Shown in pieces: positions 47,301 to 60,473 of a DNA stretch of 64,000 nucleotides (position 1 is its first letter; each line of letters begins with the position of its first letter). Source of the DNA: Sthenelais limicola (taxonomy: Eukaryota > Annelida > Polychaeta > Phyllodocida > Sigalionidae); contig OW804095.1 of NCBI GenBank assembly GCA_942159475.1, forward strand, positions 60,106,773-60,170,772, written 5' to 3'. A program made the translations under genes and the position numbers. Below the pieces are notes generated by a model that ran no database searches, was not told the origin of the DNA, and saw only the letters and a list, made by a program, of their open reading frames with translations.

Positions 47301-50300
47301 TGATATGAATTAATGCTAACTCGTTGCTACCCATGATCACAGAATCTTTGGAGATTCAGCCGATTACCCACAAGCCACTTTGCTTGGGGATATGTGGCAT
47401 ACTTAAGTACCCATGTTTTTGCTCAATTTGTAAACTAACGAAAAACATCCTTGCTCATGCATGTCCAAGTGTAAATTCACAGCGCTTGTCCTTTGGCAAC
47501 CAGTATTGAAAACCTCCAAGCAAATTTCACGCATAATAAATATCCATTTAAATTCTAATTCATGAAATATATCTAGAATGTAGAGGACATCAATCAGAAT
47601 TTCCAACTGTCCTCCTACATTGCGTAGAGAGCATGAACCTAAAATGATTAACAAATTAAATGCAAATTCATACAATTTGATATTTTTATTGGTAGGTAAC
47701 CATCTCCTCTCAAGTAGAGTTAACCAGATGAGAAGCATTAGGAAAATATTATAAATGATCTACGGAAATACATCTAAAGAAATACATTTTTTCAACCGTG
47801 AATATTCATATAGCTGACTGATTATTTACCCTGCAATACATGTATGCATATTAACATAAAATTACATAGTGGAGGGTTACATATTTGAATGAACAATTAT
47901 TCTTTGCATCCCTATATTCTCCCCAGCACCTGCTATTCATAATTACTAGATGCTCCCCGTTAAAACGGATAGTAATTCTGTTTAAACATTTATGTTTATT
48001 CAATTCCTCCATCCCTTCTCCTACTCTTTTTCACTCTCACTTTATAATTCACCCCCAACTTTAATATCAATGTCCCTCCCCGATCTACCTTTCCCTTCCC
48101 TTTTTATACTATGAGAGCAATACAGCCTTTCCCTTTCTGCCCCTTCCCCAGAAACCCCTTTCCGTCTCCTCATACCCATTCCCCCAACCCCCGACCCCCA
48201 CACCCACCCAAGAGAGAAACACAGTACACTAAGAGGGCGGAAACACTCTGTGACTGGACATTGCATCAGCTTTGTTATGTCGTAAAGCCCAGCTGCCGTA
48301 ATTCGGACGTCAATAGTGGGTCGAAGCAGGTGTGATTTTCCGAATGGAATAGCTATTGGAATCGCTTCAAAATCACTTCCTTCAAAAAATTATTTTTGGA
48401 AAACTAATACCCAGGTAACTTCACTTGAGATCTATGTAAGTCATCCCCAAAATTTGAATCCTCTATATACAGTAAGTTAAAAGCCTTTTAACACTTTGCT
48501 ATGTCGTAAATCCACAATTGATATAGTGTGGACAATTAATATAGTTTGGATATTATAAACATTACATACGAATTATCATAAACACGCACTACCACACATT
48601 CTCAAATAAGCTTCAAATTACTACTAAATGTCATAGCTGTATAATTATGGTGGAATGAGGAAGACATTCACTTCGACCTGCCCTCATTTGATGAATTAAC
48701 GTTGCATGGCTTTTATTCATACCATTCACATGGTGCAAGTGTTGTGCATCCGTTTTCCCTCTATTCACCTGCTTAAATCGCAGAAACCCAGGCGACTAAT
48801 ATTTGTACACTTGAAGAAATGCTTATGAACAATACACCTAAGCACATGTCAAAACATAGCTGCTCTTCCCGGGGTTGTTTCCACGAAAGCAGTGAAAAAT
48901 TGACAATAAATGTTATAAGTAAGTTAAGTCTATGTTATATCATATGGTCTGGGTCGCTGAAACAGGATTTAGGGATCAAAGATTTGCAACATTATATAAT
49001 GCTATTATTTTAATTATTTTGCCTCGCTAACGACTAAAAAAGACCACAGCGAAAACTCATCAGTTAGAATTCTTAGTGTTAAACGAGTGAAATTTTCGAC
49101 TCGGTTGGCCAACTTTTTTCTTAAAAGACTTAATGGCTTTATTAAGCCATTCAATGTCTAGCCATGGAATAGATGAGTAACTCTTGCTGGCAAAATGGTT
49201 AAACCTACCTGGACTTTGCCACAAACCACCTTAAACGCTTTCGGGAAATGTTAACATTGTGGTATAAATTACTGCAGCCAAAGAACCAACAGCTTGCCTA
49301 TAAGACTCTTAGAGGACAACGATTGATTAGTTAGTATATAGGAAGTCTATGTGACTTATTACACAATCTGTATCGGCGCTTCCTATTTGACGTCACACCA
49401 ACGTGTGCGACGTGATCGGGGCGACATTAGGGAGAGAAGTTCTGCTTACACTTTCTGTTCGCGTTCTGGCTCAGTGTAAACCTGGAGTTCACAGACACGG
49501 GCAGATTACATGCCTACACGCATAGCACCAATAGTTGGCATTTTTTCTTTTTTTCCCCTTCAGTTGCCACTCTTGGATATTATTGGTTCCTCAGGGTACC
49601 AGACACCAAGGGTCTCAACTACATGTGAAAGGGAGAGAGCTGAAGAGGGAGAAGAGAGAATTAGAGACACCAATGGACTAATGGGCAAGTGGGTGTGGTT
49701 CCAGCTTAGTATGAGATGCATATAATCCAGAGAACATTGTGTCATATGTTACCTATATTTCGATCAGGGATCTTACCCCCAGGGAGCTTCCGATTTTGGT
49801 GGATCTTCAGCTGTTTGAAAGCAGCCTTTTTACATCTCTCTTCAGCGACCCTTTCCTAACAGGGTTCACAGATCACTGGAAATTCCAAACATCCCCAGAC
49901 CGTGACCAATAGTGTCGTTTCCATGCCAAAATACGGTCTAAAGAAAGGAAACAGCTTAATATCCAAAAGAAGTCTGTGGGAAGAACTCAACATAAAACGT
50001 GACTACTCACAAGCACTAGGCTTTAAAATAACACTATGTGACATTATTGTGTGTCGAGAGAATAGTGTATTTAACTTGGAACTGGAATGTTTCATAGCAA
50101 GTTAGTTTCACAGTTTATATTTACATTACCATGAGTAAACCGTTTCTGAAAATTCCCACCCTATATAGTTTCTAATCAGTGGAACAATTCAAATGACAAG
50201 TATTACGGAAGCAAAGCTAAGCAACGACTTGATAATTGTAAAAGGAATGAGAATCGCTGCGAAATTGTGAGGGATTGCCATATTCCTCGAGGTTGTATTG

Positions 50301-53300
50301 ATATTAGCATCATCATGTTTACCTTTCAGGCGAAAAGACGTTAAAAGCATTCGTTGTCTCATTGTCTCAGACCAACTTCTGAAAGCCTCTACTGATGGCT
50401 ATCGCAACCATTGAAGTAATATCTAAATGCTATAACTGATGTATATCACAATCAAGGTGGTTTCACATGTTGTAATACAATGATGATCAAAGGGGAAGCT
50501 AAAACTCTGGAGAACATATAGTTTCCAGTAGGCACTTAGTGCTCGAGGACATACTTAGTGTCTGGTACGGTTGTGTTCTTTGCTAAAGAATAATAAAAGG
50601 AAAGGCCGTGTAAACAAGAATGTCTTGATAGTGAGGCGTTTGGCCAGAATACCGACCTGGATTACAAAACATTGTTCGGAAAGTGAAAGTTCATTTATGT
50701 CCAAACAATGGCTGTTTATTCCTTGTGTCAATGTAATATTCATAAGATCTTTATTTCGCGTCATGCCTTCACGTATTTCAGTTGCATCTGCCTTAGTTAT
50801 AAAGTTATGAATACAGATGTTTTAATATAATAACATTAGTGGGGTTTCAGGCAGGTGTGTACTTTCGGCACATATATCAAGTTCGAATTGGGTATCTATT
50901 TCTTAATTATCCAGGATGTGAATATATGTGAATCAATATAGGGGTATGAATATACACATCAATGTTTACATTTTATTACTTTAAGGTATGTTTTCCACGC
51001 CTATTGTATTGTGCACATACAGATCTATAACATCCACAACATATCCCCCAATATACGTATTGTATAGAAGCCAATATTAATTACAGATTTAGAAATGTCC
51101 AGGAAGCGTGCAGACCTAGAAGTCCTGCACTCGCATATTAGAGAAATAGATTGCAGATGCAAGATATATTTTTATAATTGACTTTAATCATTAAATCGCC
51201 TGATGCTAACACAGGGACCTTCAAAATGTCCCCTATTCTCCTCATTCACCATGAGCAAAATGGCCTGGGGATTAAAGAAGAACTAAAATGTTATGGATCA
51301 ATCGATGGCTATGCCCAGTGTTTATAATATGCATGTTTGAATCCCAGTGCAGGCAGCCTTTTTATATTTGTCTCATTTTCGAGTCATTCTATTTTTTATT
51401 TCACTAATATCTTCACATCTGGGACTCGGATTTCTTTTAAACTCACACGTATGTAGTTATTGATGCAATTCCCTTTCGATTGGTGAAAGATCGAGTCTAA
51501 GATCGAATTAAGGGAGAAAAGTCCGTTGGATGGGGTTTGAAGATACATAGGTTCTCTGTAATAGAGGCAGGGGTGGCGGTCGTAAGCTTGTGGTTTTTTT
51601 GACAAAAATTATTTTTGCACAGGGCCACGATTCATCTCGACTGTCTACTGATTCATCCTTTATCCGCGATAGTATTTTAGTATATTAGGGAATAACTATG
51701 CTTATTTTTCTTTGTTTCAGATCAAAAATGTGGATGGGCAACAATTAATCCCCAGACAACAATTTGCTGTGAAGGTCTGATCTACGTGCGTGACGGAATC
51801 CAGCCCACCTGCTGTGGTAGTATTGCTTATGATGCTTTCTACAGTTATTGCTGCAATGGACGCGTTCAAGCGAAGAACAAAAACAATCGCTGCTGCGGAA
51901 ACAATACATATGACACTCGTTATCAAGTATGCCACCCGAATGATAACATAGTGGAAAGGCATTTGACTGGGAGCACATGCTGTAGGGATGACACCAAGTG
52001 GAAATGTTGCAAGCAAGGACAGGGTTGCTGTACAGGAAGTCGCGGCGGAAGCGTAGATGTTCCAGGCTTCCGTCCGGCATGTTGTGACATCGCATCACAA
52101 AGTAGCAAGGCGCGATGCTGTAGTAGCATCACCCAAAAAACTGGGATAATGCCTACTTGTTGTAATGCTGACAGGGTTAGACCAATATGTTGCAAAACCT
52201 CCACCTCGTCCTTTAAATGCTGTCAGTCAGGCCACGGTCTGCCAAGATGTTGCCAGACTGAAGATACGGATGATGACAGCAACGGTGGGAACATCTATCA
52301 TCCCTATCGTCTGCCATCTACAACACCCGTTTCAACAAATTTTGTTCCAGTTCACCCAACACCATTACCTCGGCCAGGGTCCTGTTGCCATAGCCAATCA
52401 CCTCAGCCTTATTGCTGTCAGGTAATGAAGCCTAACTATGGTCCGCGCCCAAGGCCCAATATACCAGAAAGTTCTGTCCAAGCGAGCAAACCAAGATGCT
52501 GCATCTATAGATATTCCTGCTGTGCAGTTAGTCAAAGTAATACCAGACATAACCAATGTTGCAATAGAGCTTCCAATGGGGCCCGTCCCCTCTGTTGCAA
52601 ACAACAAGCCCCAACAACATATCTACCTCCTGCACCTTCTCGACATGACAATCGGGAGCACAAATGTTACTCATGCAAGATAAATGGCAATTATGAATCG
52701 ATACCATTGGTATCCACTGATGACGACCAGGCCAATAATGTTGATTATGGAGGAGGTGCTTACAGTTCCCACAGAGGAAATGGTTACAGTTCTAATAGAG
52801 TTAATGATAACAATTCCTATGAAGGGAATGATTACGGTTCCAATAGAGGGAGTTCCAATAGGGGAAAAGATTACAGCTCCACTGGCGGGGGTCAGGGATG
52901 GGCTCGCTTATCATGCTGTCAATCAAACTACCATCAGCAATGCTGCCGCAATGCCTACCGTCTGACTGGAATTTATGCACAATGCTGTGACAATAGCATT
53001 ATAGCTGACAGCAACAACGCTAGACCATCACCAGCGGGAAGTAATGGTAAGCAGGCACAATGGGCCTCTGGTCATGGAACCAAACAGGAAATGTGTTCGG
53101 GTCAACCTTATGACGGCACATACCTGATATGTTGTTATGGTGCATTGAGACCAAAAGTAGGATCGCAGGCTTCTTGCTGTGGCACCAAGGTGTTTAATTC
53201 TGCCACGCACAAATGCTGCTCAGGAAGGGTCAAACGCACATGTGCACGACCAAGTAATGGGGGTACTAGTTCATCCTGGACGTATTTCTCCAAGCGCTGA
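44322..53300 (+). CDS. Secreted galaxin-like dicysteine-repeat protein, two exons
   Basis: Exon 1 (44322-44415) encodes a signal peptide, MHFDLRPGLPCGSFLLMCLA and onward, ending in phase 1 at a GTAAGT donor. Exon 2 (51721-53300) opens after a strong pyrimidine-rich acceptor in the matching phase. Together they give 557 aa. Exon 2 contains 25 Cys-Cys pairs; at both ends these fall in the galaxin arrangement CCG...YD/FN...CCxG. Two low-complexity linkers interrupt the array: a Pro-rich stretch, and a Gly/Ser/Asn/Tyr/Arg-rich stretch with degenerate GNxYSSNR units (about 52740-52885). Galaxins were first described from the coral skeletal organic matrix, and related dicysteine proteins occur in other invertebrates. 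An extracellular matrix, shell or adhesive role is an inference. No transmembrane segment is seen after the signal peptide. Additional small exons within the 7.3 kb intron cannot be excluded. Confidence 0.85.
44416..51720 (+). other. Large intron of the galaxin-like gene
   Basis: A 7.3 kb intron inferred from matching phase-1 boundaries (GTAAGT donor, TTTGTTTCAG acceptor). It contains (TA)n runs near 45600-45650 and 46190-46212, a pyrimidine-rich stretch at about 48000-48210 and scattered ORFs below 112 codons without recognisable domains. No RNA gene was recognised. Confidence 0.65.
45655..45786 (-). CDS. Possible small secreted peptide ORF (43 aa)
   Basis: On the minus strand an ATG opens a short frame with a basic start (MTRRK), a hydrophobic run TALLTTTLLVLLLSEL, and a Ser/Pro/His-rich end before the stop. 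This resembles a signal peptide plus a short mature part, or a first exon. No cleavage-site neuropeptide motif, domain or second exon could be identified. It lies antisense inside the large galaxin-like intron and may be chance. Confidence 0.2.
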   Translation of the reverse strand, partial: VMTRRKTALLTTTLLVLLLSELPGLTTSIPPISKPRSSHHHYT

Positions 53301-53869
53301 ACTGCCTTTTGAACAATGCAATAGTTTTACATGCACAACTAACTTTTACGAACCTTCATACAAAGAGTCATACAACGCACAAATTTTACCAATGAGAACC
53401 GTTCTAGGCTACATCATTGTAAACTATGTATGGCGAAACCAATCTTTAACTGAACATTATGCCTTTCTATTTGAAAAGCATCGTCCAGTCAAACAATCCA
53501 TTGACTCATTTCATTGCTGTTGCATAGCATTTTAGGCTAGTCTCCAATGTTTTTTTCTAAATGCATGAGAACAAAATCCCATCCCCATTTTGAAATTTAA
53601 TTCAAATAGCTAAACATTTTCATCGAATAGACTTCAATCAACCCCGTTATCATACTCGGGGCTTTATTCAAGACGTCGTGTAGGTGTGCTTAACAATGAG
53701 ATGTTCAAAATGCCTAATTTGTGTGACATATAAATCATATTGATGACAATCAAGTTGTTAAAATACAATTTGAAATCCATGTGAATGTGTGTCTGGAAAT
53801 GATGGAAGCTAAATTATCGTGACAAAACTTTTGTTGCTGTGTTCCAATTTTGTACCTGGGCTATTTTGT

Positions 53870-53875
53870 AATAAA
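53870..53875 (+). terminator. Candidate polyadenylation signal for the galaxin-like gene
   Basis: AATAAA about 570 bp after the stop codon. The intervening sequence has no further exon signal and would be 3' untranslated region. Confidence 0.35.
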
Positions 53876-56067
53876 AAGTATTGATTAACCATCTTGTTTC
53901 ATAATTGAGCAGAAGAATCATCATCAGAAAGGATGGGCTTAAGGATGGGCTATAGATGCAACAGGGAACCCACATTAAGAATATGAAGACGCCTAAACTT
54001 TGTACGAACAATAAACTAAATTAATCTTGATTTGTCGATACTTTTATAGCTTGAATGCTGTTTGAAAACGTCAAATAATCAAATTTAACGTTAAAGATTT
54101 GGTCTGTATTATTGTGAAAAAATACTTCATTGGTCTATACATTCATTTCAGGATGCATAGATCCCCTTTTTTAACTGAGGGTTTAGTTTTATTCTGTTTT
54201 ATACAGCAAGCTCGTACACAACATGCAATTAGCCGATATAAACAGGTCATAGTTTTGGGATAAGAAGTCCTCAGGAAATATCTACATTTTCCCGCAACTC
54301 TATGCACTTCACCTATGAATGGTCTTCCATGGAAATTCTACACCGTGTTGACTAAATATCACAATTGGGGGCAGGTCTGATACGAATGCACTTCTCAGTA
54401 ATAGACTCAACGACTTAAGATCTATGTAAATGGACGCAAAAGAAGGGTGCATTCAACTTTCATCTCTTTATCATTGTCACTGGAGAGAAAAGATAAAACT
54501 TTCTTCTCAAGAGTACTCTTTTTTCATTGGGTTGTCGCAAACGTCCCCATTTACGAGGATGATTTAATGGCACCAAATATCGAATGTGAGACCCAATCTG
54601 CTTGCTCATTTGTTCCAAATCATCGTACACGGGTCATTTTTTTTAGCAATCGTCCTTCAAGTTCCGAATGCGAGTACTGCGAGTACCTCTCTATGTATAA
54701 CATTGTATTTGAACAGTTCCCTAAATGGTGGTGGTAGCATCCGGAGAGACAACACAAAATGGGGATTCCTTCAGGAACACACGTGGCGCGTCGCCAGAAA
54801 CATTTTTCCTCGCCGCCTTTCGTCTGGTGTTGATTTGACGAGGACACTGCATCTGGGAATAATAGAAGAACCAAGATTTTAGCCAGCGAAAGGATTTTTC
54901 CTATTCTGAGATCGCTGCTATTATCCATAATACCACGGGTGCTGACTTTACATCAATACAATGGTGTGGTTATTCATATAAAATCAGTTGGATGACATGG
55001 GGTTTACCTCTAAAATATTATTTAGCAAATTATTCAGTCTCTCAACATTCACCATACGGTCGAACATTAACACAGAATTGAACCTTACCGTGATCGTGGA
55101 TTGAAACCTGATAGACAGACAAATAGAATATTGATGTGATACTTATTATAGACGAGACCATTCTTAGGATCCACATGCCCCCACGATAGAAATCCGCGAT
55201 GATTAATCAAGTGAAATCACTTTATTAGAACTTTCCATTAAATTGTCCGAGTTCACAAAATTATGCCATGGTGTAAGGGTTTTCGTATTTCGTCGCTTTC
55301 ATTCGACAAAATACTATAATAAGTGTTGTGTTTAATACTCTAGATGCAAATGACACTTTGTTTTCCTATCATTGAAAGTTGTTTCATTCAATCGCATCAT
55401 TAAGATTGGTTTCCCCTGTACTAACTGACTTTCCGCCCGTTATTCGAAGAAAGAATGGCTGGAATGAGACACAGAAACTCCCAGAGCAATGGATTCAGAA
55501 GATGCTTGGTAGACGTATGTTCCACAAGGGGGCAGCTCCTTGGTCTAGCAGGGAGAAACAAGGTTCACAAGTCAGTCTCCAGACACAGCTTTTAGTCATG
55601 GGCTCAAAACCTAGTTTTTTCTTTGCTCAGATCTATCTACGCCAATAAAATACCTTATCATTTTGTTTATTCGTTAAAGGCCAATATTATTGTATATCAT
55701 TGTAATAATGTAGCAAATCGTCTTTTGCCATAGGATCGCTTGAGTATGAGCTTATTCGCCATAATTTATCATAATCATGAAGTATTTGCTGAGGCATCCG
55801 CTCTGAAATTGCTATATTTAATGTGGGAGTTAGATGTCCATCTATGGGACAGTTTTGGGCTAGAATTGCCTGCTGAACCCAGGCATATTACACAGCTATA
55901 ATGTCCTGAGAGAACTATTATTGCCGCGGTTAAAACATATGAATGCTATATTAATACATTCGCTTAGAAACCTCAGGGTTATGAGTTCAAGCCAATTCTT
56001 TATTGCAGTGCCTACATTTACATCAGAATAGCAATGTCAGTTGACATGAAACAATAAATACCCATTG

Positions 56068-56122
56068 AACCCGGGCCTCTGGCATGTGAAGCCAGCACCC
56101 ATACCACTGTAACTAATTCACA
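56068..56122 (-). repeat. tRNA-like fragment with CAC anticodon-like loop
   Basis: The minus strand shows a D-arm/A-box-like segment (TTACAGTGGTATGGGTGC), a perfect five-pair anticodon stem CTGGC-TTCACAT-GCCAG, and a partial T arm CCCGGGTTCAAT. The acceptor stem is not recognisable. A SINE head or tRNA-Val-like pseudogene is the likeliest reading. Confidence 0.4.
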
Positions 56123-56340
56123 GGTATAAATACTTAGGCTAGTGTGATTAGGTCAATAAGCCAATGATCGAGTAATGCTGACCCATGAACAAAAATAGAT
56201 CCACCTTCTTCCCAACAGTTTGATTGTTCTATTATATTCAGAAAGTTTTTGCACTATGGACTTCAATGGACCCAACTACCTTTAATAAGATGGACGTTGT
56301 AGCTGTTAACAGGGAAATTGAGCGTTTACCCTTTAAATGT

Positions 56341-56745
56341 GATGTGTTCCAGGAAAATGAGTCATAAGTCGCAAAATTGATATTTTTCAAAGTTTTTTTT
56401 CACAAGATCACATTATTGGAATGTTCTAATTTTTTTAGGGTTTATTATTTATAGTTATATCAATCGATGTATCAAATTCCAGAATAATCTATTTAATATA
56501 TCCTTGCGTTTTAACGGTCCTCATATGGACTACATTTAGTTACTTTACTCTTTATTGACCCCAGAAGTATTGGAAACTATTTTTTTTTTCAAAAACGAAA
56601 ATATCAAAGTTAAAATCTAGAAATACTTATTAGATTATTAGACTGTTTACTATCATTGGAATCGGCATTATCTCATCTTTTCAAATATAATGGTATCTCA
56701 AAATCCATTTTTTGCTACTTATGACTCATTTTCCTGTAACACATC
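56341..56745. mobile_element. MITE-like element, family B, copy 2
   Basis: Terminal inverted repeats of about 35 bp: GATGTGTTCCAGGAAAATGA(GTCATAAGTCGCAAAA) and its complement ending TTCCTGTAACACATC. 405 bp, AT-rich, non-coding. A solitary end of the same family is at 14590-14617. Confidence 0.85.
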
Positions 56746-57039
56746 ATAAGGTAAGGAAGGCACTGATTTGTAGTTGTCTTGAGACACACAATATAGCAGC
56801 AGTTTTTACTTCCAGTACGTTTACTTCCATTACAGACACTGTATACATACATCATTATGAACTAGGAACACAGAACTTAAATTGAGATGTTTTATTCATG
56901 TTGTGTGGGGAATAAACATTTTATATTCACGAGTTGATGATTTGGTCAATCAATGTCTGATGGTATATTTCTTGGAAATGTCAATATTCAGGAACTGTCA
57001 ATATTCAGGTATCTGGTATCCAGAGTCATTTAGATGATC

Positions 57040-59252
57040 CAAACCGAGGTCAATCTCGGCTAGGGTGCGATGGACCGAGGTAGTATTATGAGGCGGAGGT
57101 ACCAGATAGGAGCTCACGGCATCGGAGCGCCATGTACCATGATTCTTGACATCCTGGATATTTGCCCCTTTCTCATGGAAGCAAATTGTGCACCTCCTTG
57201 CCTGAGGCCGTGAAGAGAATGGGACGAGGTATCAGCGCCAGCCTGCTGAAGAAGAAGGGCCCAATGCTTGGAGATGTATGACAACATCATAAGGTTTCCA
57301 TCATTGTAGGAGAAGAGGGGCCCCTTATTCTCCTAGCAGACATGGCCTGAAGATGATTAAGGAAGGCAGCTCTCGGGCAGATTCTAAGATGCTTCCTGGT
57401 ATGGCCTTGAGAGAGATGTTGGTGGGGGTCGAAGAGGACTGCATCGATTTTGACCATTTCCACGCAACAGTGATACTGTGTGGGTGAGTAGTGATGTCAC
57501 TGTATGTAAGCTGACATGAAGGATCATATTCGGAGAGGGTTGGATTGACGGAGAAACCCCTCGAACATGAGTATGACTGCTAGGGTAATCTGGGTCGAGT
57601 ATCGGTGATGCTGAGCAGCTAGCAGGCATGTTTTGACGAGAGCAGGTGATGCAGGTGCCTTTGGCGCTGGAACATGTTGAATTGGCGCTGGAACATGTCA
57701 AATGGTTAGAAACACAGTGGTGGCTGAACGTAGTATGGTCGAGGCCCGAGTTCTTATAGAAGGTCCTCAGATGGCTAAGAGCATTGACTATGGTGCCCGG
57801 AATGGAGCCATTAAGGACGAGGTACTCCATGTACCAGCAGCCATGACGGGTTTCCACCTTGCAGTAGTCCAGGTTTATGTGAGTGCAGAATGACAGAAAG
57901 AGACCAGCAGCCGACAGCCTATTCTTCGAAGTGCCGGGGCGATGAGCTGATGTCTGCAGCTGTTTTGCCTAGTAGAGATGGGAGACAGAAAACACACTCT
58001 CATTAACTTGGCGAGGTACAAGATCATTTCGTTCAATTAAATCAATAGCACGTTGTTGATGGAGGGCTGATAGAGGGGCTCTAGAGAGGGTATCGGGTAT
58101 GTCCATGTATTTTCCCGGTACATGGATGTATTTTAGGGAGACCTGGAACTCAGCGGCAACAAACCAGAGGGCCCTGGCACATGCTGCCAAGGTAGAGTCT
58201 TTTGCACGACCCCCTTTAAATGTCTCCACAGTAGCCGTGTTGTCATAATGGACCACTAGGATCCCTCCCTTGTCAGCCTGAGATATGAATGTTCTAACAG
58301 CCACAACGCAATTGATTGCCTCTAAATGGTTGATAGACCTTCCCTGTTTGTCGTGATCAGTGAACACATATGTATAGCAATACTGCCCGTCGGTAGCACC
58401 AGCTCCGACCAGGCATGCATCTGCCCATATTTGTCGAACTACAATGGCCTTAGGAATGATAGACTTTCCATTGTACCTGGGGAGGAAGGTTGTAAACCAG
58501 TTGAGATCCTTTTTGACATAGTTAGCAGCACAAAGTGAGGCCAGCATTCGATGCATGAACAGACGTGCTGGGTGTACCACCTTTCCAAGGTGGGCTATTC
58601 TACCAATGAGTTGTTGCATTTCTTTAGTCGATATGGAGGGGCGAAGCTCAGTCACTGCCAAACTGTTGTAAATCTCGATGAGCTTGTCCCTCTTTATTGA
58701 TATTTGGTTCGCCACCGTGTCAAACTCTACCCCGAGCCAAGTGACGAGGAACGATGGAGGTTGTAGCTATATTCGCTATATTGTAATGAGCATTGAGTGA
58801 AGGCAGATCAGGGGCAATGAGAAGTAGGTCATTGAGATACATCAAAGGCACAGCCCCTCTTTGGCGTAATGCTCGTACTAGGAAGGTTGCAACCCTCTGC
58901 ATAACCAGTGACGAGATTCTAGCAACAAAAGGAAGCGACATATCGAAGTAGAATTTCCTCCTGTGGCGAATGCCTTGCAAAGGCCAGTCTAGCGGGCATA
59001 CTGAGAATAGTCGGTATGCCCTTTTGAGGTAAATTACTGCCATGGCGACAGGGGAGGCTCCTTCTTCTTCATTCGGATGACGCGCTTTTTCACGCCACCA
59101 GCCTGGTGCTGGCCTGCACGAGCCGGTGATGGTGGTTTATCCTGCTTGACGTCCAACAATAGCTCCGGATTTCTTCCTGTCTGCCTCCTTGTCCCGATGA
59201 CTCTTGGCTGCACAGGTTTAGCCTTCTTGCGACCAGTCTTTGCCTGAGCCAT
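57040..59252 (-). mobile_element. Decayed DIRS/Ngaro-type tyrosine-recombinase retrotransposon
   Basis: Reading right to left on the minus strand: a short basic frame from 59252; a reverse transcriptase segment (59043-58720) with RAYRLF, LPF and a YLND box; after a frameshift near 58735, the RT connection and RNase H (58715-57969) with a WADA motif, an HYDNTATV segment and HVPGKYMDIPDTLSRAP; then a frameshifted tyrosine recombinase with GFLRQSN-like and HSLHGLRQGGA-like blocks. RT and RNase H followed by a recombinase, without an integrase, is characteristic of DIRS-like elements. The N-terminal RT is missing, the frame is broken, and the catalytic YxDD box reads YxND, so the copy is dead. 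Confidence 0.75.
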
Positions 59253-60445
59253 CTTGATGTAAATATGGACTTGAGGAAGGGAATACCTTGATATAATAGG
59301 CAAAACCCTAAAGAAAAAATTTATGTCCGACTGTCTATGGACGTGAGAGAATTTAAGAGGACGTGTGAACGTCAAGGCGATGACGACACGGGACGTAGTG
59401 AGAAATTAACATTCTGTTCCCGCCACAATGACCTGGTGTTAATCAGCACAAACACCGAACAATTATATACGCACCCGCCTTTATACGCCTATAAACTGGG
59501 TTTTCCTGGGTGTTTCATAATTAATTTATCAAGTAAGTTACTTGTAATATATGTTGCTATTGAATGCCTAAAGTGTGCCCAAATTTGGGCAGATAGTGCC
59601 ACTTATATAGTTATTATGTGACTTTGAATATTTTGAGTAAGCATTACCGGAAGGATTTGCAATTTCATAAAGGTTCCCAGAATGGCCCCAAATTTGGTAT
59701 GTGGGTGTTGGTTAATAATGTCTATGAAAACCCACTTTCCATATAATATATCCTTGGTATACTCTTCTTGAATGTTTTCAATATATTTTTATTTTCAATT
59801 ATATCACATATAATTTTAAAGTCATTGATGAATTGACAGCCGTCGGATGCAGATTTCTTCGATGAAATTCATTGAAAGCATTCATGTATCCGATTCATAC
59901 ATTAATTGTTAATATTTCCTGACAAATTAATTTTTACCTGTAAGAGCTCGCCATCCCTCTCCACCTACTCAACCAAGACAACAACAATATTCTGTTACAG
60001 GTGGAAAGGAGAAAATTCTGAGCCTCGATGATTTTATGAATCACAGACAATAAATCTGGTAACAGGCGGAGGTTCTGATGTTGGCTTCATATGTGTAAGT
60101 TGTTTTTGTTAAAACCACTGATCAATAGTATTTAGTTTGAACTCGATCCTTGCTCTTCCGACTTAATATCTTTTGAAACGCATGCATGTTCCAATAAGTA
60201 CCCCCGAACATATTTTATTTGATTAGAAAAAGTTGTTATTCTCAGACATGTAGCTAAGCTGATGTAGCTAAGAATTCTATTGGAGTAAGGAAACCTGCGA
60301 GACTGTATGAAGAAATATCCATGCAGAGTATTTATAACAGTGACGATAAGCTCTCATGAATACATGCAGCTAGTATTCATTATAAATAATTTTATCATAT
60401 GCGCATGCTATATGAAGGGTGCTATAAGTGGGGTGCTATAAAAAT

Positions 60446-60473
60446 ATTCATATAGGACGCGTCCTATATGAAT
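60446..60473. repeat. 28-bp perfect palindrome
   Basis: ATTCATATAGGACG and its exact reverse complement meet at a central ACGCGT, with no spacer. It lies in non-coding sequence with no neighbouring gene recognised. Confidence 0.9.

Larger units (their letters stand above)
53301..57039. other. Gene-free interval after the galaxin-like gene
   Basis: 3' untranslated region, a tRNA-like fragment and a family B element. ORFs at 54447-54928 and 55379-55648 overlap on both strands and show no domain or splice context, so they are not called. Confidence 0.55.

Noticed and set aside
51717..52607. Several minus-strand and alternate-frame ORFs across the galaxin-like exon
   Set aside because: Shadows of the Cys-rich reading frame (TGC/TGT codons opening other frames).
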